From Curtobacterium sp. GC_Cur_3 (lineage in GTDB: Bacteria; Actinomycetota; Actinomycetes; Actinomycetales; Microbacteriaceae): 64,000 bases of DNA. The position numbers and the translations under genes are program-made. A model generated the notes under the pieces. It worked only from the letters and a program-made list of their open reading frames with translations, was not told the DNA's origin and did not search any database. Each line of letters begins with the position of its first letter. The first letter of the stretch is position 1. Shown here in pieces: positions 52,173-62,812 of the stretch. The stretch is from NCBI RefSeq assembly GCF_026544205.1, contig NZ_JALNUI010000012.1:42933-106932 (forward strand). Direction: 5' to 3'.

Positions 52173-53201
52173 GTGGACGTCCCCACCTCTGTCTGGCTCA
52201 TCACCATCGCCGGCATCCTGGCGCTGCTGGTCTTCGACTTCTACTCGCACGTGCGCACGCCGCACGTGCCCCACATCCGCGAGTCCGCGATCTGGTCGGC
52301 CGTCTACATCGCGCTCGCGATCGTGTTCGGCATCGGCATCCTGGTCTTCGGCGGCGGGCAGGCCGGCGGCGAGTACTTCGCCGGCTGGCTCACCGAGAAG
52401 GCCCTGTCGGTCGACAACCTCTTCGTGTTCCTCATCATCATGTCCTCCTTCGCGGTGCCGAAGGAGTTCCAGCAGAAGGTCCTGCTGGTCGGTGTCGCCA
52501 TCGCCCTGGCGGCCCGCGGTGTGTTCATCGCCCTCGGCGTCACGATCATCGACAACTTCTCGTGGGTGTTCTACCTCTTCGGTGCGCTGCTGTTCTGGCT
52601 CGCCTGGTCGCAGGCCCGGAGCGGCAACGACCACGGCGCCGACGAGGGCGACTCCCGGCTGATCCGCATCCTCAAGCGCATCATCCCGACCGCGGACCAC
52701 TACGACGGCGACCGCCTGACCACCCGCGTCGACGGCAAGCGCCTGTTCACCCCGATGCTGCTCGTCATGGTCGCGATCGGCCTGACCGACGTGCTGTTCG
52801 CGCTCGACTCGATCCCCGCGATCTTCGGGCTGACGCAGGACGCGTTCATCGTGTTCACCGCGAACGCGTTCTCGCTCCTCGGCCTCCGGCAGCTGTACTT
52901 CCTCATCGCCGGGCTGCTCGAGCGGCTCATCTACCTGGGTCAGGGCCTCGCGGTCATCCTCGGCTTCATCGGCGTGAAGCTCGTCTTCCACGCGATGCAC
53001 GTCAACGAGCTGCCCTTCATCAACGGCGGCGAGCACATCGAGTGGGCGCCGGAGATCCCGATCTGGTTCTCGCTCGGGTTCATCATGCTGACGATCGCGG
53101 TCGCCACGGCGGCCTCCCTCGTGGTCTCGAAGAAGCGTCAGGAGCGTGGGCTCACCCCGACCGGGTCGCAGCGCACCGTCGAGACGACCGACGCCAAGTA
53201 A
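52173..53201 (+). CDS. TerC-family integral membrane protein (Alx-like)
   Basis: 342 residues from GTG 52173 with GAAGGG upstream. About eight hydrophobic helices. Family signatures are GWLTEKALSVDNLFVFLII and IGLTDVLFALDSIPAIFG, each placing membrane Asp/Asn residues proposed to bind metal. Members (TerC, Alx) are linked to Mn2+ export and metallation of secreted proteins. The leader RNA of the Mn2+-sensing class supports regulation by Mn2+. It is divergent from ftsY and convergent with smc. Confidence 0.93.
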   Translation: MDVPTSVWLITIAGILALLVFDFYSHVRTPHVPHIRESAIWSAVYIALAIVFGIGILVFGGGQAGGEYFAGWLTEKALSVDNLFVFLIIMSSFAVPKEFQQKVLLVGVAIALAARGVFIALGVTIIDNFSWVFYLFGALLFWLAWSQARSGNDHGADEGDSRLIRILKRIIPTADHYDGDRLTTRVDGKRLFTPMLLVMVAIGLTDVLFALDSIPAIFGLTQDAFIVFTANAFSLLGLRQLYFLIAGLLERLIYLGQGLAVILGFIGVKLVFHAMHVNELPFINGGEHIEWAPEIPIWFSLGFIMLTIAVATAASLVVSKKRQERGLTPTGSQRTVETTDAK

Positions 53202-53225
53202 CGCGACCAGCTGCCGCCCGGCCGG

Positions 53226-53301
53226 GCGCCGAGACTCGGCCATGCGGGCACCCTGCGGCCGGTTCCGGCGCGCAACTGTCCGCGGGAGCGAGTCTCGGCG
53301 C
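53226..53301. repeat. 13-bp inverted repeat in the terC/smc convergent gap
   Basis: GCGCCGAGACTCG at 53226-53238 and its exact complement at 53289-53301 are separated by 50 bp of GC-rich sequence. The large loop makes a simple terminator less certain. The gap holds no gene. Confidence 0.5.
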
Positions 53302-53332
53302 GGCCCCTGGCCGGCCGGACCGGCGCCCGCGG

Positions 53333-56300
53333 CTACGCGACCGCGTCGGCCGGCTCGGCCTCGCGGCGCTGCACGCGCTGCCCCACCACCGCGGAGACGC
53401 CGTCCTGGCGCATCGACACCCCGTACAGCGCGTCGGCGATCTCCATCGTGCGCTTCTGGTGCGTGATCACGATGAGCTGCGAGGTGTCGCGGAGCCGCTC
53501 GAACACGGTGAGCAGCCGCCCGAGGTTCGCGTCGTCGAGCGCCGCCTCGACCTCGTCCATGATGTAGAACGGCGACGGCCGGGCGGTGAAGATCGCCACG
53601 AGCAGCGCCACCGCCGCCAGGGACCGCTCCCCGCCGGACAGCAGCGTCAGCCGGTCGATCTTCTTGCCGGCGGGCTTCACCTGCACCTCGATGCCCGTCG
53701 CGAGCATGTCCGTGGGGTCCGTCAGCGTGATCGACCCCGAACCGCCGGGGAACAGGATCGGGAACACGACGTCGAAGGCGTCCCTGGTGTCGTTGAACGC
53801 CGACTCGAAGATCGTCTGCATCTTCGCGTCGAGCTCCTCGATGATCGTCATCAGGTCCGTGCGGGTCTTCTGCAGGTCCTCGAGCTGGTCGGCCAGGAAC
53901 GCGTGCCGCTGCTCGAGCGCCTGGAACTCCTCGAGCGCCAGGGGGTTCACCCGGCCGAGCTGCCCGAGGTCGCGTTCGGCCGCTGCGAGTCGGCGCTCCT
54001 GCTCCGCGCGGACGTAGGGCACCGTCTCGACGTCGGCGGGGTCGATCTCGGCCGAGGCGTCGAACTCGGGCAGCGCCGGACCACCGGGGAGCGTGGACTC
54101 GGCGGGCAGGAGCTCGTCGGTGTCGGCGGCGACCGTCTCGGCGCCGTCCGTCTCGTCACCAGCCGCCGCAGCCGCCGCCGCGCGCTCGGCGTCCCGGTGC
54201 CGTCGTGCCAGCACGCGGGGGTCGATGAGCACGTCGACGGGGACCGGCACGTGCGGCCCGTACTCGGTGACGAGGACGGACTCCACCAGGCCGAGCTCGC
54301 TGAGCGCCCGGTCCACCACGCCCGAGACGTGCAGCTTCTTCTCGTAGATCTCCATCTCGAGCGAGTGCACCCCGTCGGTGATGCGCTGCAGCCGGTCGCG
54401 GAGCTCGCGCTCCTCGGTGCGGATGGTCTGCAGCTCGGTGTTCCGCTTCGCCCGCTCGGACTCCTCGGTCGCCAGGCGCACCCGGGCCTCGGCGAGCGAG
54501 CGGTCCACGGCGCCGAGCACCTCGGGCAGGTCGGCGAGCACGCGCTCGGCCGTGGCCATCTGCCCGCGTCGGATCACGGCCAGTCGTGCGGCCTCGGCTG
54601 CGGCGGCCCGTTCGGACGCGAGCTGTCGGTCGAGCTGGTCGGCACGCGTCCGCTCGGAACGGGCCCGCTCGCGCACGGTCTCGACCTGGATGCGCTGTTC
54701 GATCTCCGCGGCACGAGCGGCCTCGAGGGCGTCGAGCAGCCCCTGCCGCTCGGAGGCATCGACCCGCGGCCTCGGCTGCGCCGCGTGCTCCTGCTGCGCG
54801 CGGTCGGCGTCCGCGAGGACCTGCTCCGCGGCCTCCACCGCGCCGTCGGTCTCCCCCAGCGCCGCCCGGAGGCGCTCGACCTCGGCCGCGGCGTTCTCGG
54901 TGCGAGCCCGGACCGAGGCGCTGGTGCGGTCGTACTCGGCCACCGCGGCGGCGTGCGCACGGCTCGCCCGGTCGGCGTCGTCCAGCTGGCGGCGCGCGTC
55001 GTCGACGGCGCTGCGCGCGGCCTGGAGGCTCGTGGCAGCGTCCTCGGCGTCCGTCGCGACCGCGTCGCGCCGGACCACGGCGTCGTCGCGTTCGGCCGCG
55101 AGCTCGATGCGGGACGTGGTGCGGGCACCCCCACCGGTGACGCGGACCGCGCGGACCAGGTCACCCGACCGCGTCACGACCGTCGCCTGCGGGGCGGCGG
55201 TGAGCACGGCCTCCAGGTCGACGTCGTCGGACACCGCGACGAGCGTGTCGGCGAGGATCGCGGCGAGGGCGGGCGGGCCGGTGACGAGGTCGAGGGCCGG
55301 GCGGACGCCGTCGGGAACCGGGCCGGCGGACCGTGCGCCGGACGCGTCGGCGACGACGACGTCGATGCGGCCGATGTCCTCGGCCCTGGCGTGTGTGACG
55401 GCGTCGAGCGCGGCCGAGCGGTCCTCGGCGAGGACCGCGTCGGCGAGGCCGTCGAGGGCGGCGGCGATCGCGCCCTCGTAGCCGGGGGTGACGCGCAGGC
55501 GGTCGGCCAGGCGGCCGACGATGCCGGCGCGTCCGGCGTCGATGAGGGCCTGGGAGCCGTCGCGGACGTCGATCGACATCGCGAGGGCGGCGACGCGGGC
55601 CTCGAGGGCGTCGCGTTCGCGTTCGAGGCCGTGGAGTCGGTCGCGGAGGGCGTCGCGGTCGGTCTGCGCCTGTTCGAGGCGGGCCCTGCTGGCTTCGAGA
55701 ACGCTCTGGAGGGCGTCCGGGTCGGCGTCGTCCGACGGGTCGGTGCCGACCTCGACCAGCGCGGCCTCGGCGGTGCGAGCGCGTTCGGCGGCCTCGGTGA
55801 GGGCGCGCTCGCGGCGTTCGCGGTCGGCCACGGCGGACTGACGCTTCGACCGGGCGACGTCGACCGCGCTCGTGAGGCGCTGCGCCGTCAGGTCGTGCTG
55901 CGTGACGAGGGCCGCCTGCGCGGCGATCCGCTCGTCGAGGGCATCGAGGGTGGCCCTGGCCGCGCGGACGGTCTCGGCGGTCGCCACCATCCCCCCGGCC
56001 ATCTCTGCGGCCTGGGCGTCGAGCCTGGTGGCCTCCGCGCGGACCCCCTCGACCTGCTCGGGCGTGATCGTCGGGCCCTGCTGCGGGGTGTCGGCCTGCT
56101 GCGCGAGGAGCATCAGCCGCTGGTTCGCCAGGCTCGACAGGCCGCGGAGCCGCTCCTGCACGCTCTCCAGTCGGTGCACGACCGTGCGGGCGCGGTCCAC
56201 GTCGTCGCCGACCATGCTCTGCTCGACCTGCTGCTGCCGCGTGCGGGTCTGGTCGAGGCGTTCGGACAGGACGATCCGCTCGGACTTCCGACCGGCCTCG

Positions 56301-57040
56301 ACCTCCTGGTGCTCGTGCAGCTCACGGCGCAGGCGCACGACGTCGTCCGCGAGGATGCGGGCCTTGGCGTCCCGGGCGACGGCGGCGACGGACTGGGCCT
56401 TGCGGGCGACCTCCGCCTGGCGGCCCAGGGGCTTCAGCTGGCGGCGGATCTCCCCCGCCAGGTCGGACAGGCGCGTCAGGTTCGTCTGCATCGCGGCGAG
56501 CTTGCGGAGGGTCTTCTCCTTGCGTCGACGGTGCTTGAGGATCCCGGCGGCCTCCTCGATGAAGCCGCGGCGGTCCTCCGGGGTGGCGCGCAGGACCTTG
56601 TCGAGCTGCCCCTGCCCCACGATGACGTGCATCTCGCGGCCGAGGCCGGTGTCGCTGAGGAGCTCCTGGACGTCGAGGAGCCGGCAGTTCTCGCCGTTGA
56701 TGGCGTACTCGCTGCCGCCGTTGCGGAACAGCGTGCGGGCGATCGTGACCTCGGTGTAGTCGATCGGCAGGACACCGTCGGAGTTGTCGATGGTGAGCAG
56801 CACCTGCGCGCGACCGAGCGGACCCCGGCTCGAGGTGCCCGCGAAGATGACGTCCTCCATCGTGCCGCCGCGGAGGGTCTTCGCCCCCTGCTCCCCCATC
56901 ACCCAGGCGAGGGCGTCGACGACGTTGGACTTGCCCGACCCGTTCGGACCGACGATGCACGTGACGCCGGGCTCGAACGCGAAGGTCGTCGGCTGCGCGA
57001 AGGACTTGAACCCCTTGATGGTCAGGCTCTTCAAGTACAT
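53333..57040 (-). CDS. smc: Chromosome segregation protein SMC
   Basis: 1235 residues. SMC is the condensin ATPase. Walker A GPNGSGKSN is at 31-39 and the N-terminal head ends near 170. Two coiled-coil arms flank a hinge (about 500-670, with GYEGAIAAALDGLADAVL). The C-terminal head has the signature LLSGGERSLAAVALL and Walker B FYIMDEVEAALDDANL. The second arm carries an Ala/Thr/Glu-rich insertion near 960-1000. It starts 31 bp after mutM, in the order coaD-DUF177-rpmF-rnc-mutM-smc. Confidence 0.97.
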   Translation of the reverse strand: MYLKSLTIKGFKSFAQPTTFAFEPGVTCIVGPNGSGKSNVVDALAWVMGEQGAKTLRGGTMEDVIFAGTSSRGPLGRAQVLLTIDNSDGVLPIDYTEVTIARTLFRNGGSEYAINGENCRLLDVQELLSDTGLGREMHVIVGQGQLDKVLRATPEDRRGFIEEAAGILKHRRRKEKTLRKLAAMQTNLTRLSDLAGEIRRQLKPLGRQAEVARKAQSVAAVARDAKARILADDVVRLRRELHEHQEVEAGRKSERIVLSERLDQTRTRQQQVEQSMVGDDVDRARTVVHRLESVQERLRGLSSLANQRLMLLAQQADTPQQGPTITPEQVEGVRAEATRLDAQAAEMAGGMVATAETVRAARATLDALDERIAAQAALVTQHDLTAQRLTSAVDVARSKRQSAVADRERRERALTEAAERARTAEAALVEVGTDPSDDADPDALQSVLEASRARLEQAQTDRDALRDRLHGLERERDALEARVAALAMSIDVRDGSQALIDAGRAGIVGRLADRLRVTPGYEGAIAAALDGLADAVLAEDRSAALDAVTHARAEDIGRIDVVVADASGARSAGPVPDGVRPALDLVTGPPALAAILADTLVAVSDDVDLEAVLTAAPQATVVTRSGDLVRAVRVTGGGARTTSRIELAAERDDAVVRRDAVATDAEDAATSLQAARSAVDDARRQLDDADRASRAHAAAVAEYDRTSASVRARTENAAAEVERLRAALGETDGAVEAAEQVLADADRAQQEHAAQPRPRVDASERQGLLDALEAARAAEIEQRIQVETVRERARSERTRADQLDRQLASERAAAAEAARLAVIRRGQMATAERVLADLPEVLGAVDRSLAEARVRLATEESERAKRNTELQTIRTEERELRDRLQRITDGVHSLEMEIYEKKLHVSGVVDRALSELGLVESVLVTEYGPHVPVPVDVLIDPRVLARRHRDAERAAAAAAAGDETDGAETVAADTDELLPAESTLPGGPALPEFDASAEIDPADVETVPYVRAEQERRLAAAERDLGQLGRVNPLALEEFQALEQRHAFLADQLEDLQKTRTDLMTIIEELDAKMQTIFESAFNDTRDAFDVVFPILFPGGSGSITLTDPTDMLATGIEVQVKPAGKKIDRLTLLSGGERSLAAVALLVAIFTARPSPFYIMDEVEAALDDANLGRLLTVFERLRDTSQLIVITHQKRTMEIADALYGVSMRQDGVSAVVGQRVQRREAEPADAVA

Positions 57041-57071
57041 GCGGTCTCCGGGCTCCCTCGTTGCCGGAAGG

Positions 57072-58061
57072 CTAACGCCTGGTGGCCCGCGGACGCGGTT
57101 GGCACACGGGGCAACGGTGGCTGGACCGGTTCATGAAGGCCTCGCGCACGATCGGGGTGCCACACCGGGGGCACGGCTTGCCCTGCTGGCCGTACACCGC
57201 GAGGCGCTGGGAGAAGTACCCGGACTGCCCGTTGACGTTGACGTACTGGGCGTCGAAGCTCGTGCCGCCGTCCTCGAGCGCCCGCCCGAGGACCGCGCGG
57301 ACCTCGGCGAGGAGCAGGCGGAGATCAGCCCGGGTCAGTCGCTCAGCGGGCCGGTCGTAGTGCAGCTTCGCGCCCCACAGCGACTCGTCCGCGTAGATGT
57401 TCCCGATGCCGCTGACGACGCCCTGGTCGAGCAGGACGCGCTTGATGCCGCTCGCCCGCTTCCGGGCCATCGCGATGAAGCGGTCGTCGTCGAACGCGGG
57501 GTCGAGCGGGTCGCGGGCGATTTGCGACACCTGACTCGGGATGCTCCGGCGCCACGACGCGTCCGGGTGCTCGTCGTCGACGTGCCCGGCGAACCCGGCC
57601 GCGGCGCCGTCGATCGTCGGCACCATCGTGTCGATCGCCATCGAGCCGAACGTGCGCTGGTCGACGAACTCGAGCTCGACCGGGGGTTCCGGCGCGCCGT
57701 CGCGGTCGGTGCCGGCGGGCTGGACCTCGAGCAGGATGCGGCGGTGCTTCGCTGCGGGGCGGTCCCCGCGTCCGAGGAGGATCTGGCCGCTCATGCCGAG
57801 GTGGGCGACGAGGGCCTCGGGGCGCGCGGTGCTGGCGGCTTCCCGGTTCGGCGCTGGTTCGAGCGGCATCCAGAGGAACTTGCCGCGCCGGACGGCGGCC
57901 GCGATGGTCCGGCCCGTCAGCCGGTGGGCGAAGTCCTCGCCGGGGCCGTCGTGCCGGGTGAGCGCCCGCTCGTCGAGGACGTGGACGGCGAGGACCCGGG
58001 CACCACTGACCGCGGGTTCGAGACCGGCGCGGACGACCTCGACCTCGGGGAGTTCCGGCAC
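57072..58061 (-). CDS. mutM: Formamidopyrimidine-DNA glycosylase (Fpg/MutM)
   Basis: 329 residues. It removes 8-oxoguanine and formamidopyrimidines. Pro2 (after Met removal) and Glu3 in MPELPEVEVVRAGLEP are the catalytic residues. The helix-two-turn-helix segment VSGIGNIYADESLWGAKLH and the C-terminal zinc finger CPRCGTPIVREAFMNRSSH...CPVC are complete. Two insertions (after residues ~68 and ~115) make it longer than the ~275-residue norm. It follows rnc by 4 bp. Confidence 0.96.
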   Translation of the reverse strand: MPELPEVEVVRAGLEPAVSGARVLAVHVLDERALTRHDGPGEDFAHRLTGRTIAAAVRRGKFLWMPLEPAPNREAASTARPEALVAHLGMSGQILLGRGDRPAAKHRRILLEVQPAGTDRDGAPEPPVELEFVDQRTFGSMAIDTMVPTIDGAAAGFAGHVDDEHPDASWRRSIPSQVSQIARDPLDPAFDDDRFIAMARKRASGIKRVLLDQGVVSGIGNIYADESLWGAKLHYDRPAERLTRADLRLLLAEVRAVLGRALEDGGTSFDAQYVNVNGQSGYFSQRLAVYGQQGKPCPRCGTPIVREAFMNRSSHRCPVCQPRPRATRR

Positions 58062-58065
58062 CTGG

Positions 58066-58860
58066 TCAGGCTCCGGGGGCAGTGTTCGTCGCGGTCTTCG
58101 TCGGGGTCTTCGTCGCCGTCGTCGTGTCGGCCGTCTCGTCGGCGCGACCGGACAGGCGCGTCCAGGCTTCGAGCGCCGCGGACATCTCAGCGGTCTTCTT
58201 GCTCGACCCGGAGCCGGTGGCGACGTCCTCGCCCTGCAGCACGACCGTCGCGTGGAAGGTCTTGTCGTGGTCTGGGCCCTCTTCGGTGACCCGGTACGCC
58301 GGGTTGCCGAGCGTCAGGGACGCCGCGAGCTCCTGCAGGCTGGTCTTCGGATCCATCGCGGCGCCGAAGCGGTCCGGGTCGATGAGCAGCGGGTCGACGA
58401 GTCGCAGCACGAGCGCGGTCGCGGGGTCTGGTCCAGCGGAGAGGTAGGTCGCACCGATGATGGCCTCGACCGTGTCAGCGAGGATCGAGGACTTGTCCCG
58501 ACCGCCGGTCTGCTCCTCGCCCTTGCCGAGTCGGAGCCAGGCGCCGAGGCCGTTCAGCCGAGCGATCTCCGCGAGGGCGACCGTCGACACCAGGCTGGCC
58601 CGACGCTTGGCCAGGTCGCCCTCGTCGAGGTCGGGGAAGTCGCGGAAGAGCTTGACGGTGACGGCCTGTCCGAGGATGGAGTCGCCGAGGAACTCGAGGC
58701 GCTCGTTGTGTCGGATGCCGCCGTGCTCGTACGCGTACGAGCGGTGGGTGAGGGCGAGCTCGAGCAGGTCGAGGTCGACGTCCACCCCGAGGAGTGCACG
58801 CAGACGAACGACGTCCGACCCCACCGGGTTGGACCCCGCGGAGCCGGACGTCGCTGTCAT
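58066..58860 (-). CDS. rnc: Ribonuclease III
   Basis: 264 residues from ATG 58860. It cleaves double-stranded RNA, including rRNA precursors. The signature NERLEFLGDSILGQ and the downstream SSILADTVEAIIGATYL hold the catalytic acids. The dsRNA-binding domain (about 165-235) has DPKTSLQELAASL and GSGSSKKTAEMSAALEAW. A Thr/Ala/Lys-rich tail (about 240-264) is extra. It lies 14 bp after rpmF. Confidence 0.97.
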   Translation of the reverse strand: MTATSGSAGSNPVGSDVVRLRALLGVDVDLDLLELALTHRSYAYEHGGIRHNERLEFLGDSILGQAVTVKLFRDFPDLDEGDLAKRRASLVSTVALAEIARLNGLGAWLRLGKGEEQTGGRDKSSILADTVEAIIGATYLSAGPDPATALVLRLVDPLLIDPDRFGAAMDPKTSLQELAASLTLGNPAYRVTEEGPDHDKTFHATVVLQGEDVATGSGSSKKTAEMSAALEAWTRLSGRADETADTTTATKTPTKTATNTAPGA

Positions 58861-58874
58861 GCGTTCAGTCCGGA

Positions 58875-59078
58875 TCAGACGTCGGCGACCTTGCGGCCCT
58901 TGTACTCCATGTACAGGGGCGTGCCGGCCGAGTCCTCGACGACCTTCGCGCGGTGCGGGAGGCTGTAGGTGACCTGACCGTTCTCGATCGTCTTCACGAG
59001 CTGGACCGGTGCGGCCTTCCACTGCGAACGACGGGCGTGCGTGTTGGAACGTGACTGCTTGCGCTTCGGAACGGCCAT
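58875..59078 (-). CDS. rpmF: 50S ribosomal protein L32, cysteine-free form
   Basis: 67 residues. The N-terminus [20 protein letters not shown] is the L32 signature. The protein contains no cysteine, so the zinc ribbon (CxxC...CxxC) of many L32 proteins is absent. This is the C-minus form, which does not need zinc. It is directly followed by rnc and preceded by DUF177, a very common order. Confidence 0.97.
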   Translation of the reverse strand: MAVPKRKQSRSNTHARRSQWKAAPVQLVKTIENGQVTYSLPHRAKVVEDSAGTPLYMEYKGRKVADV

Positions 59079-59124
59079 GGTGGTTCTCTTTCGGTTGGTC
59101 GGTGGTCAGTCGGTGGGGGTGCGG

Positions 59125-59724
59125 TCACTCAGCCGAGTCGGCTTCGGTCCGCTCCGCGCCATCGGTGGCATCGGGGGCGGTGGTGGTGCTGTGCGTCGTG
59201 CTGCTGTCGTCGAACCGGAGCCCGTCCAGCGCGGCCCAACGGGGATCCGTGGGCCCGGAAGCGGGACGGTCACCGAGGTCTGCCAGACGTTCACCCGTCA
59301 CCGGGTCGAGGCCTGGGCAGTCCGGTCGGCAGACCGGCTGGAACGGCAGTGACAGCACCACTGCGTCTCGAACGACCGGTTCACAATCCACGTGGTCTTC
59401 GTGAACATGGAAGTCGAAATCCTCCGAGGGATCATACGCGAACAGCTCGGCGAAATCGACCTCGACGGGTTCGGAGATGTCGATGAGGCAGCGCGAGCAC
59501 TGCCCGGTCGCCTCTGCGGACGCGTGCCCGGAGACGAGCACGCCCTCGTGGAGGCCTTCGAGCCGGAGCTCGATGTTCATCTCGTCGCCCTGACGGACGG
59601 CGACGACACCGGCTCCGAGGTCCTCGGGGACGACGAGGTCGAGCGTGTGTTCGCGCATCTCGCCCGGTCGGTGCGCGAGGTCACGCACGCGCAGGGCGTA
59701 GGGGCTGTTCACGGGGGAAGACAC
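59125..59724 (-). CDS. DUF177 (YceD) protein
   Basis: 199 residues from GTG 59724. YceD-family proteins are linked to 23S rRNA/ribosome assembly and almost always precede rpmF. Family Cys pattern ATGQCSRCLIDISEPV is present in the middle and PVCRPDCPGLDP later, possibly a zinc site. A Thr/Asp/Ala-rich tail (about 165-199) is extra. Gap to rpmF is 46 bp. Confidence 0.92.
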   Translation of the reverse strand: MSSPVNSPYALRVRDLAHRPGEMREHTLDLVVPEDLGAGVVAVRQGDEMNIELRLEGLHEGVLVSGHASAEATGQCSRCLIDISEPVEVDFAELFAYDPSEDFDFHVHEDHVDCEPVVRDAVVLSLPFQPVCRPDCPGLDPVTGERLADLGDRPASGPTDPRWAALDGLRFDDSSTTHSTTTAPDATDGAERTEADSAE

Positions 59725-59825
59725 GATCGACCATCCTAGCGCGGGACCGCTCCCACGTCGAGGAGCGGCGTGCCGTGTCGGGGCGTGGCGTGCTGGGTGC
59801 GCCGTTCTGCTGTCGCACGCTGGGA

Positions 59826-60317
59826 TCAGCGCAGGCGGTCGTGCAGCGCCCGGTCCACCACGGTGGGGACGTACGGCGACACGTCACCGCCGAGTGTCGC
59901 GACCTGCCGGATGAGCGAGCTGGAGACGTGCGCCCGCGAGGCCTCCGGCAGCAGGAACACCGTCTCGACGTCGGCGAGGTGCCGGTTCATGATCGCCATC
60001 GGGGTCTCGTAGGCGACGTCCTCCCCGGAGCGGACGCCCTTCACCAGGACCGTCGCTCCGACCTGGCGGCAGTAGTCGACGAGCAGGCCGGCGGTCCACT
60101 CCCCCACCCGGATGTTGCTCGGCGCGCCGACCTCGGCGAGGGACTCCTCGATGAGACGCACCCGGTCGACGGCGTCGAACATCGCCGTCGACTTCGCCGG
60201 GTTGTGGACCACGAGCACGTGGACCTCCTCGAAGAGCCCCGCCGCACGCCCGATCACGTCGAGGTGCCCGAGGGTCACGGGGTCGAAGGAGCCGGGGACC
60301 ACCGCGATCTGCGTCAT
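59826..60317 (-). CDS. coaD: Phosphopantetheine adenylyltransferase
   Basis: 163 residues, normal. It makes dephospho-CoA from 4'-phosphopantetheine and [23 protein letters not shown] holds the nucleotidyltransferase (T/HxGH) motif, and [14 protein letters not shown] and [19 protein letters not shown] complete the family pattern. It starts 55 bp after recG, so the two may be co-transcribed. Confidence 0.98.
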   Translation of the reverse strand: MTQIAVVPGSFDPVTLGHLDVIGRAAGLFEEVHVLVVHNPAKSTAMFDAVDRVRLIEESLAEVGAPSNIRVGEWTAGLLVDYCRQVGATVLVKGVRSGEDVAYETPMAIMNRHLADVETVFLLPEASRAHVSSSLIRQVATLGGDVSPYVPTVVDRALHDRLR

Positions 60318-60372
60318 GCCGTCGACGATACCGGCGGTGCCCGTCGGGGCGCCTCGGCTCGTGTGGCGTCGG

Positions 60373-62715
60373 TCAGTTCTTGCCGAGGAACGCCGCGTCG
60401 GACTCGTCCAGTCGTCGGGCCAGGGCGTCGCGGAGTTCGGCCTGGTCGGCGAGTGTCGGGTCGCGCTCGAGCAGGCGCTCAGCCGCTTCTCGTGCGTCGA
60501 CGATGACGTCGGCGTCCCGCACGACGCGGAGCAGGTTGAGCGACGAGCGCCCGCCGGACTGCCGTTCGCCGAGCACGTCGCCCTCGCGCCGGAGCTCGAG
60601 GTCGACCCGGGCCAGCTCGAAGCCGTCGTCCGTGGCCGCCACGGCGTCGACGCGCTCACGGGAGGTCGTCTCGTCCTCGGCAGCGGTGACGAGCAGACAC
60701 ACGCCCGGGTACTGGCCTCGGCCGATGCGCCCGCGGAGCTGGTGCAGCTGCGAGACCCCGAACCGATCGGCGTCGAGGATCGCCATCATCGAGGCGTTCG
60801 GCACGTCGACCCCGACCTCGATCACCGTGGTCGCGACGAGGACGTCGACGTCCCCGGCGGCGAACGCGGTCATCACGCGGTCCTTCTCGTCGCCGGACAT
60901 CCGGCCGTGCAGGACCTCGATCCGCCGGCCCTGCAGCACCGGCATCGTGCGCATGCGCTCCGCCGTGGCCAGCACCGTCGCGGGGGTGCGCTTGGGAGCG
61001 TCCTCGTCCGTCTCGGGGTCGGGCTCGCCGTCGTCCTCGGCGTGGGCGTCGTCGATCGCCGGGCACACCACGAACGCCTGGCGCCCGGACGCGAGCTCCT
61101 CGGCCATCCGGGTCCAGATGCGCGACTCCCACCCCGGGTGCTCGGCGAGGCCCACCGTGAAGGTCTCGACGCCGGCACGGCCGGAGGGCATGCCGGCGAT
61201 GGTGGAGACGTCGAGGTCGCCGAACACGGTCATCGCCACCGTGCGCGGGATCGGCGTCGCCGTGAGCACGAGCACGTGCGGCGGGGCCTGGCCCTTCGTC
61301 CGGAGCGCCTCGCGCTGCTCGACGCCGAACCGGTGCTGCTCGTCGACGACGACGAGGCCGAGCTCGGCGAAGTCCACGCGGTCGCCGAGGAGCGCGTGCG
61401 TGCCGACGACCAGCCGCGACCCGCCGGACGCTGCGGCGAGGAGCGACCGTCGTCGTTCGTCCGTCGACTGCGACCCGGTCAGGATCACCGGGCGCAGCTC
61501 GGCGGCGAGGTCGGGTCCGAGGAACTTCACGATGGACCGCAGGTGCTGAGCGGCGAGCACCTCGGTCGGGGCGATGAGCGCGGACTGGCCGCCGGACTCG
61601 GCGACGGTGAGCATCGCGCGGATCGCCACGAGGGTCTTGCCGGAGCCGACCTCGCCCTGCACGAGCCGGTGCATCGGCCAGTCCCCCGCCAGGTCGTGCG
61701 CGATCTCGTCGCCCACCGAGCGCTGGTCCTCGGTCAGTGTGAACGGGAGCGTGGCGTCGAAGCGCTCGAGGATCCCGCCCTGGGACGCCGTGCGCGGGGT
61801 CGAGGCGGTCGCGCGGGCCGCGATGCGGCGCTGGACCAGGGCGGTCTGCAGCACGAAGGCCTCTCGGTACCGGAGGGCGTCCTGGGCGCGCTTGAAGTCG
61901 GCGACCTTCTCCGGGCGGTGCAGCAGTTCGAGGGCACGGCGGAACGGCACCAGGTCGAGCCGGGCGCGCACCGACGAGGGCACCGGGTCGGCGATCTCCG
62001 GCAGCGTGTCGAGCACCACCGCCATGGCCTTCGCGATCTGCCAGGACGACAGCGACGCGGTGGCCGGGTAGATCGGGATCGGCTGGCGGGAGAAGCGGAT
62101 CGCCTCTTCGGACTCGGGGTCCGCGTTCGCGCGGGGGTCGTCGGCGTCGAAGAGCTCGTAGTCCGGGTGGGCCAGCTGTCGGGCGCCGCGGTAGTCGCCG
62201 ACCTTGCCCGCGAAGATGCCGCGCGCGCCGACGACGAGGTCCTTGGTCCGCCATCCCTGGTTGAAGAACGTCAGCGTGAGCAGGCCCTTGCCGTCGCCGA
62301 TCTTGGCTTCGAGGATGGAGCCGCGGCGCTGGCGCATCGTGCGTTCCCGGACGTCGACGACCTCGGCGACGATGGTGACGGCCTCCCCGATCGCCAGCGA
62401 GTCGAGCGCCGTGAGGGCTCCACGTTCGGCGTACCGACGCGGCGCGTGCTCGAGGAAGTCGCCCACCGTGCGGTACCCGAACGCCTTCTCGACGGCCTTG
62501 GCGGTGCGGCCGCCGAGGACGTTCACCAGGCGGGTGTCGAGCGGCGCCGCCGCCCACGCGGTGCCGGCGGGCAGGTCGGTCCCCGCGGGCGCGACTGCGG
62601 GCGCGTCGACTGCGGGTACGTCTGCTGCGGGCGCGTCGGCTGGTGGCGCTTCCGCTGCACCGGGGGCGCCGTCGGACGACGCGCTCGTGCGCGCAGCGGC
62701 TCGTGAGGTGACCAC
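60373..62715 (-). CDS. recG: ATP-dependent DNA helicase RecG
   Basis: 780 residues from GTG 62715; no good binding site is seen. RecG remodels stalled forks and recombination intermediates. An Ala/Pro/Asp-rich N-terminal segment (~60 residues, extra) precedes the wedge domain (OB-fold). Helicase motifs follow in order: [50 protein letters not shown], then [18 protein letters not shown] and [21 protein letters not shown] links the RecA-like domains. It is divergent from rsmD. Confidence 0.96.
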   Translation of the reverse strand: MVTSRAAARTSASSDGAPGAAEAPPADAPAADVPAVDAPAVAPAGTDLPAGTAWAAAPLDTRLVNVLGGRTAKAVEKAFGYRTVGDFLEHAPRRYAERGALTALDSLAIGEAVTIVAEVVDVRERTMRQRRGSILEAKIGDGKGLLTLTFFNQGWRTKDLVVGARGIFAGKVGDYRGARQLAHPDYELFDADDPRANADPESEEAIRFSRQPIPIYPATASLSSWQIAKAMAVVLDTLPEIADPVPSSVRARLDLVPFRRALELLHRPEKVADFKRAQDALRYREAFVLQTALVQRRIAARATASTPRTASQGGILERFDATLPFTLTEDQRSVGDEIAHDLAGDWPMHRLVQGEVGSGKTLVAIRAMLTVAESGGQSALIAPTEVLAAQHLRSIVKFLGPDLAAELRPVILTGSQSTDERRRSLLAAASGGSRLVVGTHALLGDRVDFAELGLVVVDEQHRFGVEQREALRTKGQAPPHVLVLTATPIPRTVAMTVFGDLDVSTIAGMPSGRAGVETFTVGLAEHPGWESRIWTRMAEELASGRQAFVVCPAIDDAHAEDDGEPDPETDEDAPKRTPATVLATAERMRTMPVLQGRRIEVLHGRMSGDEKDRVMTAFAAGDVDVLVATTVIEVGVDVPNASMMAILDADRFGVSQLHQLRGRIGRGQYPGVCLLVTAAEDETTSRERVDAVAATDDGFELARVDLELRREGDVLGERQSGGRSSLNLLRVVRDADVIVDAREAAERLLERDPTLADQAELRDALARRLDESDAAFLGKN

Positions 62716-62812
62716 ACGGCAACGGTACCCGTGACGGCCGACGCGCACCGAGCCTCCGATCCGGCCTGTGGACAACCGCTGCGGGCCCTCGGGCGGCCGC
62801 TACGGTTGCTGC

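Noticed and set aside
51989..57136. 1715-residue plus-strand open frame
   Set aside because: Shadow of terC (other frame) and of smc on the opposite strand; no domain and biased composition.
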